Shown: positions 28,001-39,250 of the stretch, piece by piece
Position numbering within the stretch: the first letter of the stretch is position 1
Layout: every line of letters begins with the position of its first letter
Program-made: the position numbers and the translations under genes
Source: Mortierella alpina
Taxonomy: Eukaryota; Mortierellomycota; Mortierellomycetes; Mortierellales; Mortierellaceae
DNA: 64,000 nucleotides
Assembly: GCA_029449245.1 (NCBI GenBank)
Contig: JANATF010000011.1
Coordinates: 62,001-126,000, forward strand
Reading direction: 5' to 3'
Notes under the pieces: generated by a model
The model's database searches: none
The model's input: the letters and a program-made list of their open reading frames with translations, nothing else
Told to the model about the DNA's origin: nothing

Positions 28001-30707
28001 CCAGCGATGCCCGGTCCTGGGCGTGAGCTCGATGTGGTACTGCTACCAACACCGCCAAACGCCAGGTTAGTATCCTGGGCATCTACTTGCTCAGGCTCTA
28101 TGCCAAAGTCATCCTCATCCTGGCCATCGCCGTCAGCTTCAGCGTTCATATCCGTGTTTCTGTGGGCGCCGTGCTCGTGTGCCAAAGGTAGATGAGGCTC
28201 CTGATGTTCTGGGGGCGCAAGGTTCGAGGGATGGTGGGCAATGGCTGTTGGTGTACCTTGCTGGCCATCATCCTCTTCTCCATGAAACGCTTCCGCTGCG
28301 TCTGCTGTTGTCTCTGCACCCATAGAGCTCGAATGACCGCTGCTGTTGCCACCAATGCCTCGAAAGCCGCCGCGTGGAAGCATATAGCTGTGATTGAATC
28401 GAGTGCCGCTACCTGTGTACAGGATGCGACTGGCAGCATACAGCGTGGAGGAGACATTGTATGATGCTTGGGCTATGCCGCGGCCGGTGAAATGGCCGAG
28501 TCGGGTGCCCACGCCGCAGATTCCGGCTTCACGCACGATGAGCTCCCGCAGCTGCTGGCGATAATGATCCTGCTGGTTAAGAGCGCCTCTCGATTCTGAA
28601 CGATATGGCTGGCGCGGGTCCCTGTCCTTTTCCTTCTCAATGGCCTCGACCTGAGAACCCTTGAACGGACAGCGCTGCAAAATAACCGCTAGGTCATCAA
28701 ACTCCTGTCGTTGCAAGTAGCATTTGATCAGCTTGAGCCATTCCCGAGGTCCGATGCGTTCCATGAGTAGATCCATCACGCTGACGGTGGGAGCGCTGTT
28801 TCGGCCCGGGTGCATTGGATGTGGATGTTGCTGCTGTGACCTCTGCTCATGCGCCCTCTTGAGCGACCCCGGCGATCGCGAGTAGGCAACCCCCAGCACG
28901 GCCTGACCAAGGGACTGAGCTGTGAGCATGCAGTCGTACTTGAGAAGTTCGGCTACAATGGGCACTGCCCTGTATTCCTCCAGCGCTGCAGCTTCCTCTG
29001 ATTCAAACCCGTCCCGTCGAAAGCAGATGGCTAGAAGGGCGCTTGTCAGCGCCCTACCGTCGATCCAAGGCATATGTGGTTCTGACTCGTGTTGATCAAG
29101 GGTGGACACGGACGCTGCAGCCTGCAATCCGAAGGATGGGCGAAACTCTTCTTGACTGCCACCACTGTCTACTCTTTGTCGCCTCCGGAATATAGTGGAA
29201 CGATGGATCACAGCTGGTGGGGTCGAATCTGGCTGAAAAATATTCCCTCTAAGCGGGTCGGGCTCGTCAAAAGAGGTCCAATTGTCGCGAGAGTGAGATG
29301 CAGGAGCTTCTCGAGACGATGGTGACCCCACTCCAACCCCGACTTGATCCAGACCGGCTGTTTTCCGATTCGACAGTACACTTTCTGTGTGGGCATTGTC
29401 CAAGGACTGTCGCCTCTGTTTTCCTTTTACATCCACCTTTTGAGCAGCATAAAGCCCTGGGGTGCTATCCAAGGCGGGTCGGGGGCTGATTAATGTTGCA
29501 TCTAGGACCCTGATCACTCCGTCCAGATCTGCTCGAGCGCAGGCGTCTGTCAGCTCCTGGTTGGCGACCCGCATGCACTCCCAGATCTGATTGAGCTCTA
29601 GCGACCGCTTGAGGAAAGACTCCCGCTCGTCAGCGCGCTGCTTGCACTGCCCTGGTTCTTGGCTGGCCATGTGCTCACTGACGTCCTGCTCAGTCGTAGC
29701 GGCCTCAAAAGGAAGGAACGGAGCCATTGAAACGTATCCCAGCAGATCACGCGGTCGAAAGCCTCTATGCAAGAGATGGTCTACAAATGGCATGTGGCCA
29801 AATTCAATCGCCAGACGCACCAAGTCGGGAGGGTTGCCGGTCAAGAAGACGGGGTAATCCTGCCAGTCGCGCCGTATTCTCTTGGCCTTCTTGAACCGGT
29901 CACGGGGATGATGATGGTGGTGCGCCTGGCCGTACCTCGCCGGATGATGCGTGTGGTGGTGGTGATGTGAGAAAGACGGCTCTTGATGATGAAAAGAGTA
30001 GCTGGACCGCATAAGGCGGGGTTGAAATGCTGGATGAAGCAGCAGGCGCGTCAGTCGGTTCATAATATCGCGCAGCTGTTGATCCTTGTAATTTGAATAG
30101 AGGTCCTTTGCTGTCAACAGCCGTTGGGGATCATCATGAGAGTCCTGCAGAGGCGCCGCCGATCTCGATTGATCTCCAATATCGAGATATCCCCTCCTGG
30201 GTCTGATCTGGAAGAGGTGAGCGACCTGCAGAATCTATAAAATGGATCAAAGGCATGTCAGGAGGACAGCATGGAGAGCAAGCTTCAGATCTCTGCGCAC
30301 TAGGGACGACGTTAGGGTGCACTTGCCATCACAGCATTCGGGACTGGGATCGAGTGGTAGAATACAGAGGCCGTGGAGCGCCAGCGCACAATGTCGCTGA
30401 GGGACAGGAAGCGCAGTGAGGCGATGTAAAGCAGGATATCGACAGGTAGGCGCGTTATGGGACTGTTGGCCTGTGGGATCGAGGACAACGCAGAGGGGGG
30501 TACTCTGTCAGACATGGGCGAGCGTGGGGGCGAGATCGGGGGTGAGGTTGGGGGCTGTGCCTGTGGCTGTGGTTCGCAGGGATAATGGACCTTGTTGCCG
30601 ACACTGACGGTGTTGGTGGTGCTGATCCACGGCAAGGTTGGATCCGACAGCCACGACGAGCTGTGAGCTGCCAGAGGCAGTGTCTCCACTATGTTCCTGG
30701 AGGTCAT
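25069..30707 (-). CDS. Very large F-box protein with degenerate ankyrin-like helices
   Basis: Probably a substrate receptor of an SCF ubiquitin ligase. Exon 1 at 30707-30327 (127 residues) holds a Pro/Ser-rich start and an F-box at about residues 85-125 (ITRLPVDILLYIASL, DIVRWRS). It ends at a GCAAGT site, so the 101-base intron 30326-30226 is GC-AG. Exon 2 runs 30225-25069 without interruption; total about 1845 residues. After VAHLFQIRPRRGYLD come a His-rich patch (near residue 185), an Arg/Ser-rich region, and several helical stretches of ankyrin-like character (LVQWLVESFADIQVV, ALMIACDLGLVRVVKAL). Long Ser/Gln/His-rich linkers separate these. The protein ends in a basic Ser-rich tail. Substrate unknown. 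Only the F-box is firm; the ankyrin-like label is a visual judgement. Confidence 0.75.
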
Positions 30708-31638
30708 GGTGCTCAAGGTTTAGGTTTAGAGGCCACTATATAGGTGACAGCCTGGTGGAGGGGAGAAGTGGACGAAGAAGGTAAGAGGCGAAAGGCGTGT
30801 GCAGTAGAGGAAGGTTGACGAAGAAGACGAGGAAGGAGAAGAAAAGAAAAAGGAGGCGGTTAGGGATACCAAGGGAGAATGGAGCATGGAGAATGGTGTT
30901 TTGCCAAAGGGCCATTTCACACTTACATGGGCAACGATGGGGTGTGGATGCTCAAGCACAAGTGTCCAGCTCACAGCGGGCAGCCTTGTGCGTTGTGCCG
31001 CGGTCTGCATGGCCATGCGGTTGTGCGCCTGTCCCAAGCGCGCGGGCCAGTGGGTTGCGGGGGTTGGGGTTGTCAGCAAGCAGTATTGGCATGCAAGGGG
31101 GTGGTTGCCGACCAAGGGGACGGCGAGGGAGACGCACGGGAGATGGGCGGGAGAGGAAGCAGAGGGAGCAGAGCGGACCATGGACAAAGGATGGACAGAG
31201 AGAAAAGAGAACGAAAGAAAGAAGGAAAGCAAACAAGGGGGAGTGCACGGAGACAGAAGAATAAGGATTATATATATATGCCCGCATGATGATGAGGCAC
31301 GCACCGTTTATTACATACACAGGCTCCACTCGTGCTCACGTCGCTTGCGCGCTCGCGCCCTGGTGAGCCCCTTGGCCGTGGTGGGTTCCCCATGGGGCAG
31401 CCATGCTACACACTGGCACGCGTGCATTGAAGCGCATCCTACACTCGCGTTCTGCCATAGTAAATCACGTGCTGCCAATGGGCTGGAGAAGCGAGGCTGC
31501 TCGAGCGCCTTTTGTCCAACAGGGGTTGCAATGGCAGCGCAAGTCCATCCATCCCGTCCCTCTTTTCTCACACCCTCAGCTCTTCCATACTTGCCATCAG
31601 TCCTTACGCACACGTCCTGCACTCATTCGCCCACTCCA
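30708..31638. other. Divergent promoter region between the F-box gene and the SDR gene
   Basis: Purine-rich on the plus strand at 30770-30860 and 31110-31260. A TATATATAT run lies near 31270, about 370 bases before the SDR ATG. Several overlapping open frames are low-complexity. Confidence 0.45.
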
Positions 31639-32742
31639 ATGTCGTCCATGCACGCATCCTCCCTCTTCGATGTCAAGGACAAGGTTGTCCTCGTCACTGG
31701 TGGCAGCCGAGGGTACCGTCTTCTCGCTCCAGACCCTGCCGATCGTGTCCTCGCGCCCGTTGTATCACTATACCACTGTTGACTCACTTCAGCATCGCTG
31801 CTACGCGCTTTTCGATCCATCCCTCCGTATAGAATCGGCCTGATGATCGCCCACGGGTTTGTCGTCAACGGCGCCAAGGTCTACATCTCGTCCCGCTCGG
31901 CTGGCGTGTGCGATAAGGTCGCAGAGGATTTGACAAAGCTCGGACCGGGCACGTGCATTTCAGTCCCAGCTGATCTTCAGAGCTTGGACGAGGTGAACAG
32001 GCTCGTCGCAGAGCTGACCAAGCGCGAACCCAGTAAGCAACTTTGATGTATATCGATGGACCCGAAGGACTGTCTGTGAAAGTAGACACTCACTGGACTT
32101 GTACATCACTAACGCATAGAGGTCCATGTCCTCGTCAACAACGCTGGTGCCACTGTAAGGATCACACCACTTCGATACACTTTGGTCTCGCTTCAGATCC
32201 GCAATTTGCCCGTCTAAAGTAAAACGCCTTTACTCTATCCTACTATAAAATAGTGGGGCGCGCCTCTCGAGACCTACCCTGATGCCGCGTTTGAAAAGGT
32301 CATGAACCTCAACCTCAAGCGCGTCTTCTCTCTGACACAGGCGATGTTACCACTGTTGGATGCCGCTGCTACCGAAAACGCACCCGCTTCGATCATCAAC
32401 ATTGGCTCAGTCGATGGTGTCCACATCCCCATGCTCGAGACCTACGCATACTCTGCGTCCAAGGCTGCTCTGCACCAGATGACCCGTGTCCTGGCAGGCC
32501 ACTTGGGCCACCGCAAGATCACCTGCAATGCCATTGCCCCCGGCCCGTTCGAGTCCAAGATGATGGCTGCCACACTTAGGGACTTTGGAGATGTCATTGT
32601 CGGCAACATTCCTCTGGGTCGCATTGGACAGCCCGAGGATATTGCTGCCACCTGCATCTATCTTGCATCCAGAGCAGGCGCATATACGACAGGCGCTGTC
32701 ATTCCAGTAGATGGTGGTACACTGGTCAAAGCCAAGGCCTAA
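31639..32742 (+). CDS. SDR family oxidoreductase, RhlG / 3-oxoacyl-ACP-reductase-like
   Basis: NADPH-type classical short-chain dehydrogenase. Exons are 31639-31712, 31833-32032, 32120-32154 and 32254-32742, all GT-AG and phase-correct, giving 265 residues. Exon 3 is only 35 bases long and carries VHVLVNNAGAT. Key residues are the cofactor loop TGGSRGIG (split by intron 1), ISSRS after the second strand, NNAG, the catalytic Ser strand IINIGSVDG, the Tyr-Lys pair in YAYSASKAAL, and PGPFESKM. The close is the usual VIPVDGGT. The pattern (Gly-Ser-Arg loop, LETYAYSASKAALHQM, LGHRKITCNAIAPGPF) is closest to fungal RhlG-like proteins. The substrate, a beta-keto-acyl or similar compound, is inferred from that likeness only. 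It starts head-to-head with the F-box gene. Confidence 0.9.
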
Positions 32743-32853
32743 CAATGAACCAACCACTGCTCCTTTGCTGTATTGAATTATATCTACGGTGGTACGTCTT
32801 GCTGTGAATTGGTATACTGTATCAATAAATATCAATTTGCACAACAGCTGGCA

Positions 32854-33684
32854 CTAAAGTGTAAACGCGAACGCGACGAACAGCACGCCCAGGGCTATGT
32901 TCATGTTGACCCAAATCACCCTAGTTCCAACAAGTGCGGCGCCCTGTCCCTGAGTCGAAGCGGCAGAATTGAGAGTGCTCGATTCCTCTGGAGCTGCAAG
33001 ATGAATCAATCCTCTCCAGTAGTATACCGCAGGTGAATTCAAAGGTGGAGTTTGTGAGGTTGGTACAGCAGGAGCTGGAGCAGTGGGGACTCCGTTTGCA
33101 GGAGGCGCCGACATGTTAGGCATGATGATCATTTGAATCTGGAAAAGAGCAGAAGTTTCCAGGTCTTCGTAAGCAAACATGACTGTGTAAAACCTCCAGA
33201 GAACAAAGTCGATGATGTGCGCTTATTACGTGATAATCTCCAAGAGGAAGGGTTGACAAGCTGGTGTTGCGGAGCTGCAGCACCCGGTAGAGAGTCACCT
33301 GCTTCAGGTCGAGGATGGTTGTGTTGGCCGAACCATCGATATGGGCAATGGACGCGCTGATCGAGCCTAGTGTTTAGACGCAAGTGGATGTGAATATCGC
33401 TACTCAGGGCTCTAATGGGTCTCATCATCGACGAAAGTCTGTATATATTCATGTCACTTACCCACCGCCTTGCCGCTTGTCAGCATCACGTTGAAAGGAA
33501 CGCCAGAGTCTTGCCTGATGGTCATACCGTTGAGAGGCATCGCGACAAGAACTCCTGGGGTGTTTTGAAAGGTTGGAGGGCGTCCAGCAGGCGAAGGGGT
33601 GCTTGCCGGTGCCTGGGCAAGAGCCAGGTGCCAGTGGAGCGACAGCAGGGTCAAAAACAACGCTGTGCAAAGTGCATGCATCAT
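32854..33684 (-). CDS. Secreted Kre9/Knh1-like protein, probably GPI-anchored
   Basis: Exons are 33684-33462, 33366-33230 and 33138-32854, in phase, giving 214 residues. A signal peptide spans residues 1-24 (LCTALFLTLLSLHWHLALAQ). The mature N-terminal part (VLVAMPLNGMTIRQD, VPFNVMLTSG, SANTTILDLKQVTLY, LPLGDYHIQMIIMPN) has the beta-strand order of the Kre9/Knh1 N-terminal Ig-like domain found in cell-wall Ser/Thr-rich proteins. A Pro/Ala/Thr-rich stalk follows. The extreme C-terminus is an uninterrupted hydrophobic tail (VNMNIALGVLFVAFAFTL) after small residues (NSAASTQGQG), typical of a GPI signal. Role in beta-glucan or wall assembly is inferred from the family. Two adjacent Met codons open the frame; either may be used. 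It is convergent with the SDR gene, 111 bases apart. Confidence 0.78.
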
Positions 33685-34630
33685 CAGGGGCGTTAATGTT
33701 ATTTTTATGGAGGGATAGTGTGGAGAAAGAAGGTCTGACGACCAATGGGCGGTGCGGGAGGCAATGAACTTGTGGATGAGTCAATTGGATCGAGATTAGG
33801 ACAATGCAGAGCCGAGTGCAATCAGCGGGAGGGGTCGTTAGGAGGCAGAGAGACGGGCGATGAGGATGTGGAATGGCAGGGAATGGTGAAGGAGCAGAGA
33901 GGTGCCTTGGAGGGGGACAAAGCGAGAAGCACACACAAGCAGACCCACACCGTACTCCTCCTAGACACCCCGTTCATCCTCCGACTAAAGCATATGGCAA
34001 TGCTCTATAGACCACTGTATCTCTCACCCAGTTGCTCATGCTTGTGAGGTTCTTGTGTTCACTCGACGGCGGTTTACTCTTGCCACTGACGCTGGAGGCC
34101 ATAATCACAACAGTGAGAGTGCGTCGGTACTGCTCTCAACAGCACTTGAACACTTCCGACCATGGTCCATGTTTGTTGCACAAACATCTGCACTCGACTC
34201 GAGCGAGCAAACGGTGTGAGCGTGCATCTGCTTCTGCCGCCTTCTTCTTGTCCAAGGTGTGCCATCCTGTCCATCCGTGCCCCTTGGTTGAAGGAGTGCT
34301 AATCGTCCTGCCATCATCAGCAGGCAGGTAGTAGAGGTGCTGGCGGAACAGTCCGAGTGGGAGACGAAAACGCGCGACTGCAAAGTGCGGTCGCGAGCTT
34401 TAAAGTGCTTCTTGCTCTCTCCTTTCCCATCCACACAACCTTGCTGGCTTGCGTTCATACGCATACGCTCCACTTCGGCACTGTCCTGCAACACACACGC
34501 CTTTTCCTCACTCCAACTCTTCTTCTTTGCAGCACACGCACGCACACACACTAAAACTCTTTGTTTTTCACTTCAGCTGCTCTGCAACTCACACCCAAGC
34601 TCTTATTTTTACTGTAGTCCTTCATTGCAG

Positions 34631-34664
<34 letters not shown>

Positions 34665-34688
34665 TTCTTTTTATATACAATCAGCACC
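33685..34688. other. Intergenic region with CA microsatellites
   Basis: No convincing coding segment. The plus strand contains CACACA runs near 34490-34555 and a (CA)n tract at 34631-34659, next to a TTTATATACA box at 34670, just before an ATG at 34689. Confidence 0.45.
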
Positions 34689-35224
34689 ATGTCCTTCCTC
34701 ATAAGCCGCGCAAAGCAACATAGACCCTTGGTAGCACAGACCGGAATCAGCAGCATGTCGGCAACTATCGAAATGGAGACTATGGTTCATCCAACATCGG
34801 TATCACCATACAGGCGCTCTTGCCGCATCTCTACCATCGGCAGTAGAAGCGGCAACGACACCGATGCTTTCTATAACAAGGATGTTGTTATTTCTACTAC
34901 TGCGCCCAACCTGCAATGGGTGTTGATTCGGCTGTTATTGCAAAATCTGGAGAAGCCGATCGTAACAAGCACTTGGCCAACGAGAACCAGCGCAAACAAG
35001 GACGAGGCTCAGGGTGCGTCCTGGACAAGCGAAGATGGCGACGAAAAGACCACGTGGAAAGGACAATGCGCGAGCAACAAGCCAATGTAGCAGGCGTCAG
35101 TCAGGTCTGGTAGGTGCAAATGTATTTGCGCTGGTTGTAGACTACCTAAGATAGTGATGACGAGGAGGACTTGTCGCATGAGGCCAAGACACGCAGAGCG
35201 AGACGGAAAGAGAACAAGGGGTAG
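34689..35224 (+). CDS. Doubtful small spliced gene, unknown charged protein
   Basis: Weak candidate. An ATG in good context (CACCATG) lies 15-20 bases after a TATATA-containing leader. The first frame from 34689 is open, but its composition deteriorates near 34915. There a second frame (34916-35109) becomes strongly charged (NKHLANENQRKQGR, DKRRWRRKDHVERTM). A 45-base GTAGGT...TAG intron at 35110-35154 would join this to DDEEDLSHEAKTRRARRKENKG and a stop at 35224. How the first ATG would connect to the second frame is unclear; I found no good splice pair. The basic and acidic patches would suit a small nuclear protein. It could equally be chance or a relic. Confidence 0.22.
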
Positions 35225-36787
35225 GGCGCGCAGACCCAACTCAGAGCGATCAAGGATGACCAAAGAAAACGTGTCTAGCGTGCATAGGTGAGTGCTACAA
35301 TTTTATTTCCTCTGCAGACTTTCTTGTCACCGCTTTCTTCCCGTCACTCAAACTCGTTTACACTGCCCACGAGCACAGGCACCATGGACGTTAGGACATC
35401 GAGGACGAGGTCAACAGCAGAGGCGACAGGAGGCCGAAGGACAGGAGACATTGACCGGAATGCGACATCGCCACTACTGGCAAGGACAAGGACAATGTCA
35501 TAATCCCCAAAGCATCACATCGTCGCCATCCACCTGTGTCCATTTCTATACTCGGGAAGAGTGTTCCTAACGCGAGGCATTCATCTCCTCTCCCTCCAAT
35601 TCCTCTTGCCTTAATCCAGCTCACATCAGAACTCTCGGGAGCATGAGAGCTGGGAAAAGCTTACTGGCCAAGATAAGGCCTTGGGTCATATCAAGGGGTA
35701 CTTCGCTCGCTTCTCACAGCACCATCACAACTGATTTCCCTTTGCTATCTTCAGTAAGCGTGCCTTCGGTTCTCCACCAGAAGAGATACTATGGATACGC
35801 CAATGGAACAATGCTGTCGAAACAGACTTTTTCGCGGTTGCGACCACAGCTGTCAGCCAGGGACTTAATTCGCGCTTGCAGTGCTAATTACATCTGTCGC
35901 ACTACAGGTATACAGGTATAGAGTAACTGTGCCAACGAGGCGTCCGAGCTCGCGAACATAATAAAGGATGTTCCGTCAACTCATTAAATTCGTCGTGCAG
36001 GTATTGTAATTGAGCACCATCCACACCCTCCGTTGAAGTACGATCTTTGTGTAAATCACTACTGTTGCTTTTGTGCGCAAAACCGGTTATGTATAATGGC
36101 TTCCCGCGGTTCCTTGTCTTCCAGTGGCTGCTTGTGGGCGCTTTGGGAGTTGGAGAGGCCAAAAAAAAAAATGGAATGATGACCGTGGGAGCCAATCAGA
36201 GCGCATCCTCGACATCAGATCACTCCAGCAGAAAAAGGGCCGCCCTGCCTCTCTACGTCTGCAGCAAAGTCTTGATATGTGGATCTTCCATCAGACAATG
36301 CTCTGGACGGACGTTACTATCCACTCCACGGGCCGTGCCTCTTCCGTCTAGTGTTTCGGTCAGTCTTGCGTAGAGACTCAAAGGAAGGGAGGCAAGAATG
36401 ACAGCGGGAGGAAAGGTGGCAAGTCTGATGAGCTGGGATACTTTCGGTCAATCGATCCATGCTCAAGCACTGATGTGTCTGACTGCATTTTTTCGTACTC
36501 CCAAAGGCCGTTGTGCTCCACTTGCTACTGTGCAAGATCGAGGCAGAGGAAGAGGAGGATGTCCTCAAGAATCGACAGAATACAGCGCAGAAAGCCAACC
36601 AAATGCCAGTTAGGTTATTAGGAATAGAGTTCGTAACCGCTCACCACTGTTGGGATATCACATACTGTACCTTTTTGCGGGGCCTGGCTTAAAACCGCGG
36701 TGTTCACTTTTTTTTTCTTTTCTTTCTTCTCTTTCTTCTTCACTCATCTCCCCTCTCCCCTCCCCCCTCCTACCCCTCCTCTCCACT
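35225..36787. other. Gene-poor interval upstream of DHCR7
   Basis: A 92-codon frame at 35643-35921 begins like a mitochondrial presequence (basic, Ser-rich, no acidic residues at first), but has no homology I recognise and no intron partner. A CCAAT core (CCAATCA) is at 36192-36198, about 590 bases before the DHCR7 ATG. A pyrimidine-rich leader runs from 36707 to 36785. Confidence 0.4.
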
Positions 36788-38726
36788 ATGGCAGTGCAGC
36801 AGAGGAAAGTCGTCGCTCAGGCAGAGATCAAAGCCGAAACCAAAGTCAATGCCCAGGTTGGCAAGACCTGGGGACGCGATCGAGGTATGGTCCTTTTTCT
36901 CCTACTCGCCACTCGCAGCAGAGTTATTTTCTCTCCCGGTCGTGGGCACGCCTCTTTGCCGTGCCTGGGCTACCCCGCTGTCCTTTCGCAGCCCTTGGAC
37001 AGTCGGAAAAAGGGAGCAGCTGGAAGTGTTGCGCCAGGAGCCTCAGGGCATCAGGATGCACTCATCAGATGGACACGCTCGAAACAGAATCTAATTGGCT
37101 TTTGATCCACATCTGTAGATGTTTCTTTCGGCACCATCTTGATGTCTCTCGGAATCCTGGTCTTGTCGCCTCTGTGGGTCATGTACACGTACATCTCCTG
37201 TAATGCCTACCAGTGCGCCATGTCCGCCCCTGCTCTTGAGGTCTACAACTCCCCTGACGCCCTCGAGGCTCTGAAGCAGCTTCTGATCCGCGAGGTCCCC
37301 ACCTTCTCGCCCCATGCTGCTCGCATCTTCCTCACCTGGTTGACCTTCCAGGCCGTCCTCTACGCTTTCCTTCCTTCTCAGATTGGATATGGTCAGCGCA
37401 CTCCAGCTGGACACTTGCTCCCTTACAAGGTACGCACGCGCTTTGAGGACCGGGAGTTCAGTGCTCCCGTAGATCGGGCTGTAGTCCTTTCGTTTTTTTT
37501 TTTTTTTTTTTTTTTTTTTTTGGCCTCAACTGCCTCTGGTGCCCCTGTTATTTTTACCAGGCACAAGTGACTAACTTCAAGGTCTCGTCTCACGACTACA
37601 AAACCCCGCCATCCTTAGGTCAACGGCCTTTTTGCGTGGATCATCTCCCACGCCCTTTACGCAGTTGGCGGCCTCTACTTTGGCTGGTGGAAGTTGACCA
37701 TTATCCACGACAACTGGGGCGGTCTCCTTCTGGCTGCCAACATGTACGGATACTTCCTGACCTTCTTCTGCTACATCAAGGCGCACTTCTTCCCCTCGCA
37801 CGCTGCCGACCGCAAGTTCTCGGGCTCGTTCATCTACGATCTCCTCATGGGTATCGAGTTTAACCCCCGTTTCGGAAAGTACTTTGACTTCAAGCTCTTC
37901 CACAACGGCCGCCCTGGAATTGTTGCATGGACGATGATCAACCTGTCTTTTGCTGCCGCCCAGTACGAGAAGATTGGCTATGTCACCAACTCGATGATCC
38001 TGCTCAACCTCTTGCACATGACCTACGTGCTCGACTTTTTCTACAACGAGGACTGGTACCTTCGCACCATCGACATTGCCCACGACCACTTTGGTTTCTA
38101 TCTCGCCTGGGGTGATTCCGTTTGGCTGCCCTGGCTGGTAAGTGTCACAACCGCTCTCCCGTCTTACTACATCGGTGTCTATTCCAGTGGCAATCAGCCT
38201 AGACAGATATCTAATCCGAACTGTGCATATCTTTTTTTCGGCCTCGTAGTACACTCTCCAGTCTCACTACCTTGTGCGCAACCCCGTCGATTTGAGCCCT
38301 CTCCACTTTGCTTTGATCTTCACTGTCGGATACACCGGATACTTTATCTTCCGCTCCGTCAACCACCAGAAGGACATTGTCCGCACCACCAACGGCGAGT
38401 GTATGATCTGGGGCAAGCCCGCCAAGGTGATCCGCACCTCGTTCGTGACCTCGGATGGCAAGACCCACAAGTCGTTGTTGCTCTGCTCCGGTTACTGGGG
38501 TCTCTCGCGCCACTTCAACTACGTGGGTGACCTCTTGATCTCGCTGGCCTTCTGCATGACCTGCGGCACCCAGCACTTGCTTCCTTACTTCTACATCATC
38601 TACATGACCATTCTCCTGCTGCACCGCATCCAGCGTGACCACACCCGCTGCAAGGGCAAGTACGGCAAGTACTGGGAGGAGTACGAGAAGATCGTTCCCT
38701 ACAAGCTCATCCCCTATATCTACTAA
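36788..38726 (+). CDS. DHCR7: 7-dehydrocholesterol reductase (Delta7-sterol reductase)
   Basis: ER-membrane NADPH-dependent enzyme that reduces the C7-C8 double bond of sterols, giving cholesterol-type or Delta5 sterols instead of ergosterol-type Delta5,7 sterols. Exons are 36788-36884, 37119-37429, 37619-38137 and 38250-38726, in phase, giving 467 residues (human DHCR7 has 475). Diagnostic motifs are [93 protein letters not shown] and [11 protein letters not shown], with the end KLIPYIY. These distinguish DHCR7 from ERG24 and ERG4. About eight to nine hydrophobic segments are visible. Intron 2 carries a run of 29 T. To my knowledge such an enzyme has been described from Mortierella alpina, which supports the taxonomic guess. 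Confidence 0.97.
37493..37521 (+). repeat. Poly(T) tract inside DHCR7 intron 2
   Basis: 29 consecutive T bases between the donor at 37430 and the acceptor at 37618. It probably acts as an unusually distant pyrimidine tract or is a neutral homopolymer. Confidence 0.85.
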
Positions 38727-39250
38727 GAGGCGCATTGCACTGATCTCATCGTAAGCCGATCGTACGCTCTCTATCTTGTCCTTTTTTCACATCATGCCCA
38801 TATATCTTGCTTTGTACCGCAAAAAAATAAAACTACAAAAAAAAAAGTCTGCGGGGTACAGCAGTTTGGCGATCGAGGCACAGTGGATCGGCCACAGGTT
38901 TGTGTACCCGTCAAAATAATGCCGAACCGGAAAATGTACGTCGTGGAGTGGGTAGCAACAGGCGAGGAAGGAGCAGTCGACCCCAAGAACGCATAGGAAA
39001 CACCTTTGCGCGAGCATGATGCTTCAAAACCTACGCAACACGCAAAAGACGCGTCATTTTCATGCTCTTCGTCGTTTTCGATCACTCCTTGTTTTTGGAT
39101 TTGTTTGTCCCCTTTCATTTTTCATTTTTTTTTCTTTTCATAATCAACCTTTCAAACCCCTCACTGCTGTTCCCTTCACTGCCTGCTCCTCAACACCTCA
39201 TTGAAAACGCTGTTGCTCCATACCCTCCGGCACTTCAACCACACTTGACA
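38727..39250. other. Interval between DHCR7 and the Fmp52-like gene
   Basis: A-rich runs (38821-38847) suit the DHCR7 3' end. T-rich leader sequence at 39110-39145 precedes the next gene. No coding evidence. Confidence 0.45.

Noticed and set aside
25804-28464. Several plus-strand open frames of 70-254 codons
   Set aside because: All are antisense to the uninterrupted F-box protein exon and are low-complexity Arg/Ser/Trp-rich translations.
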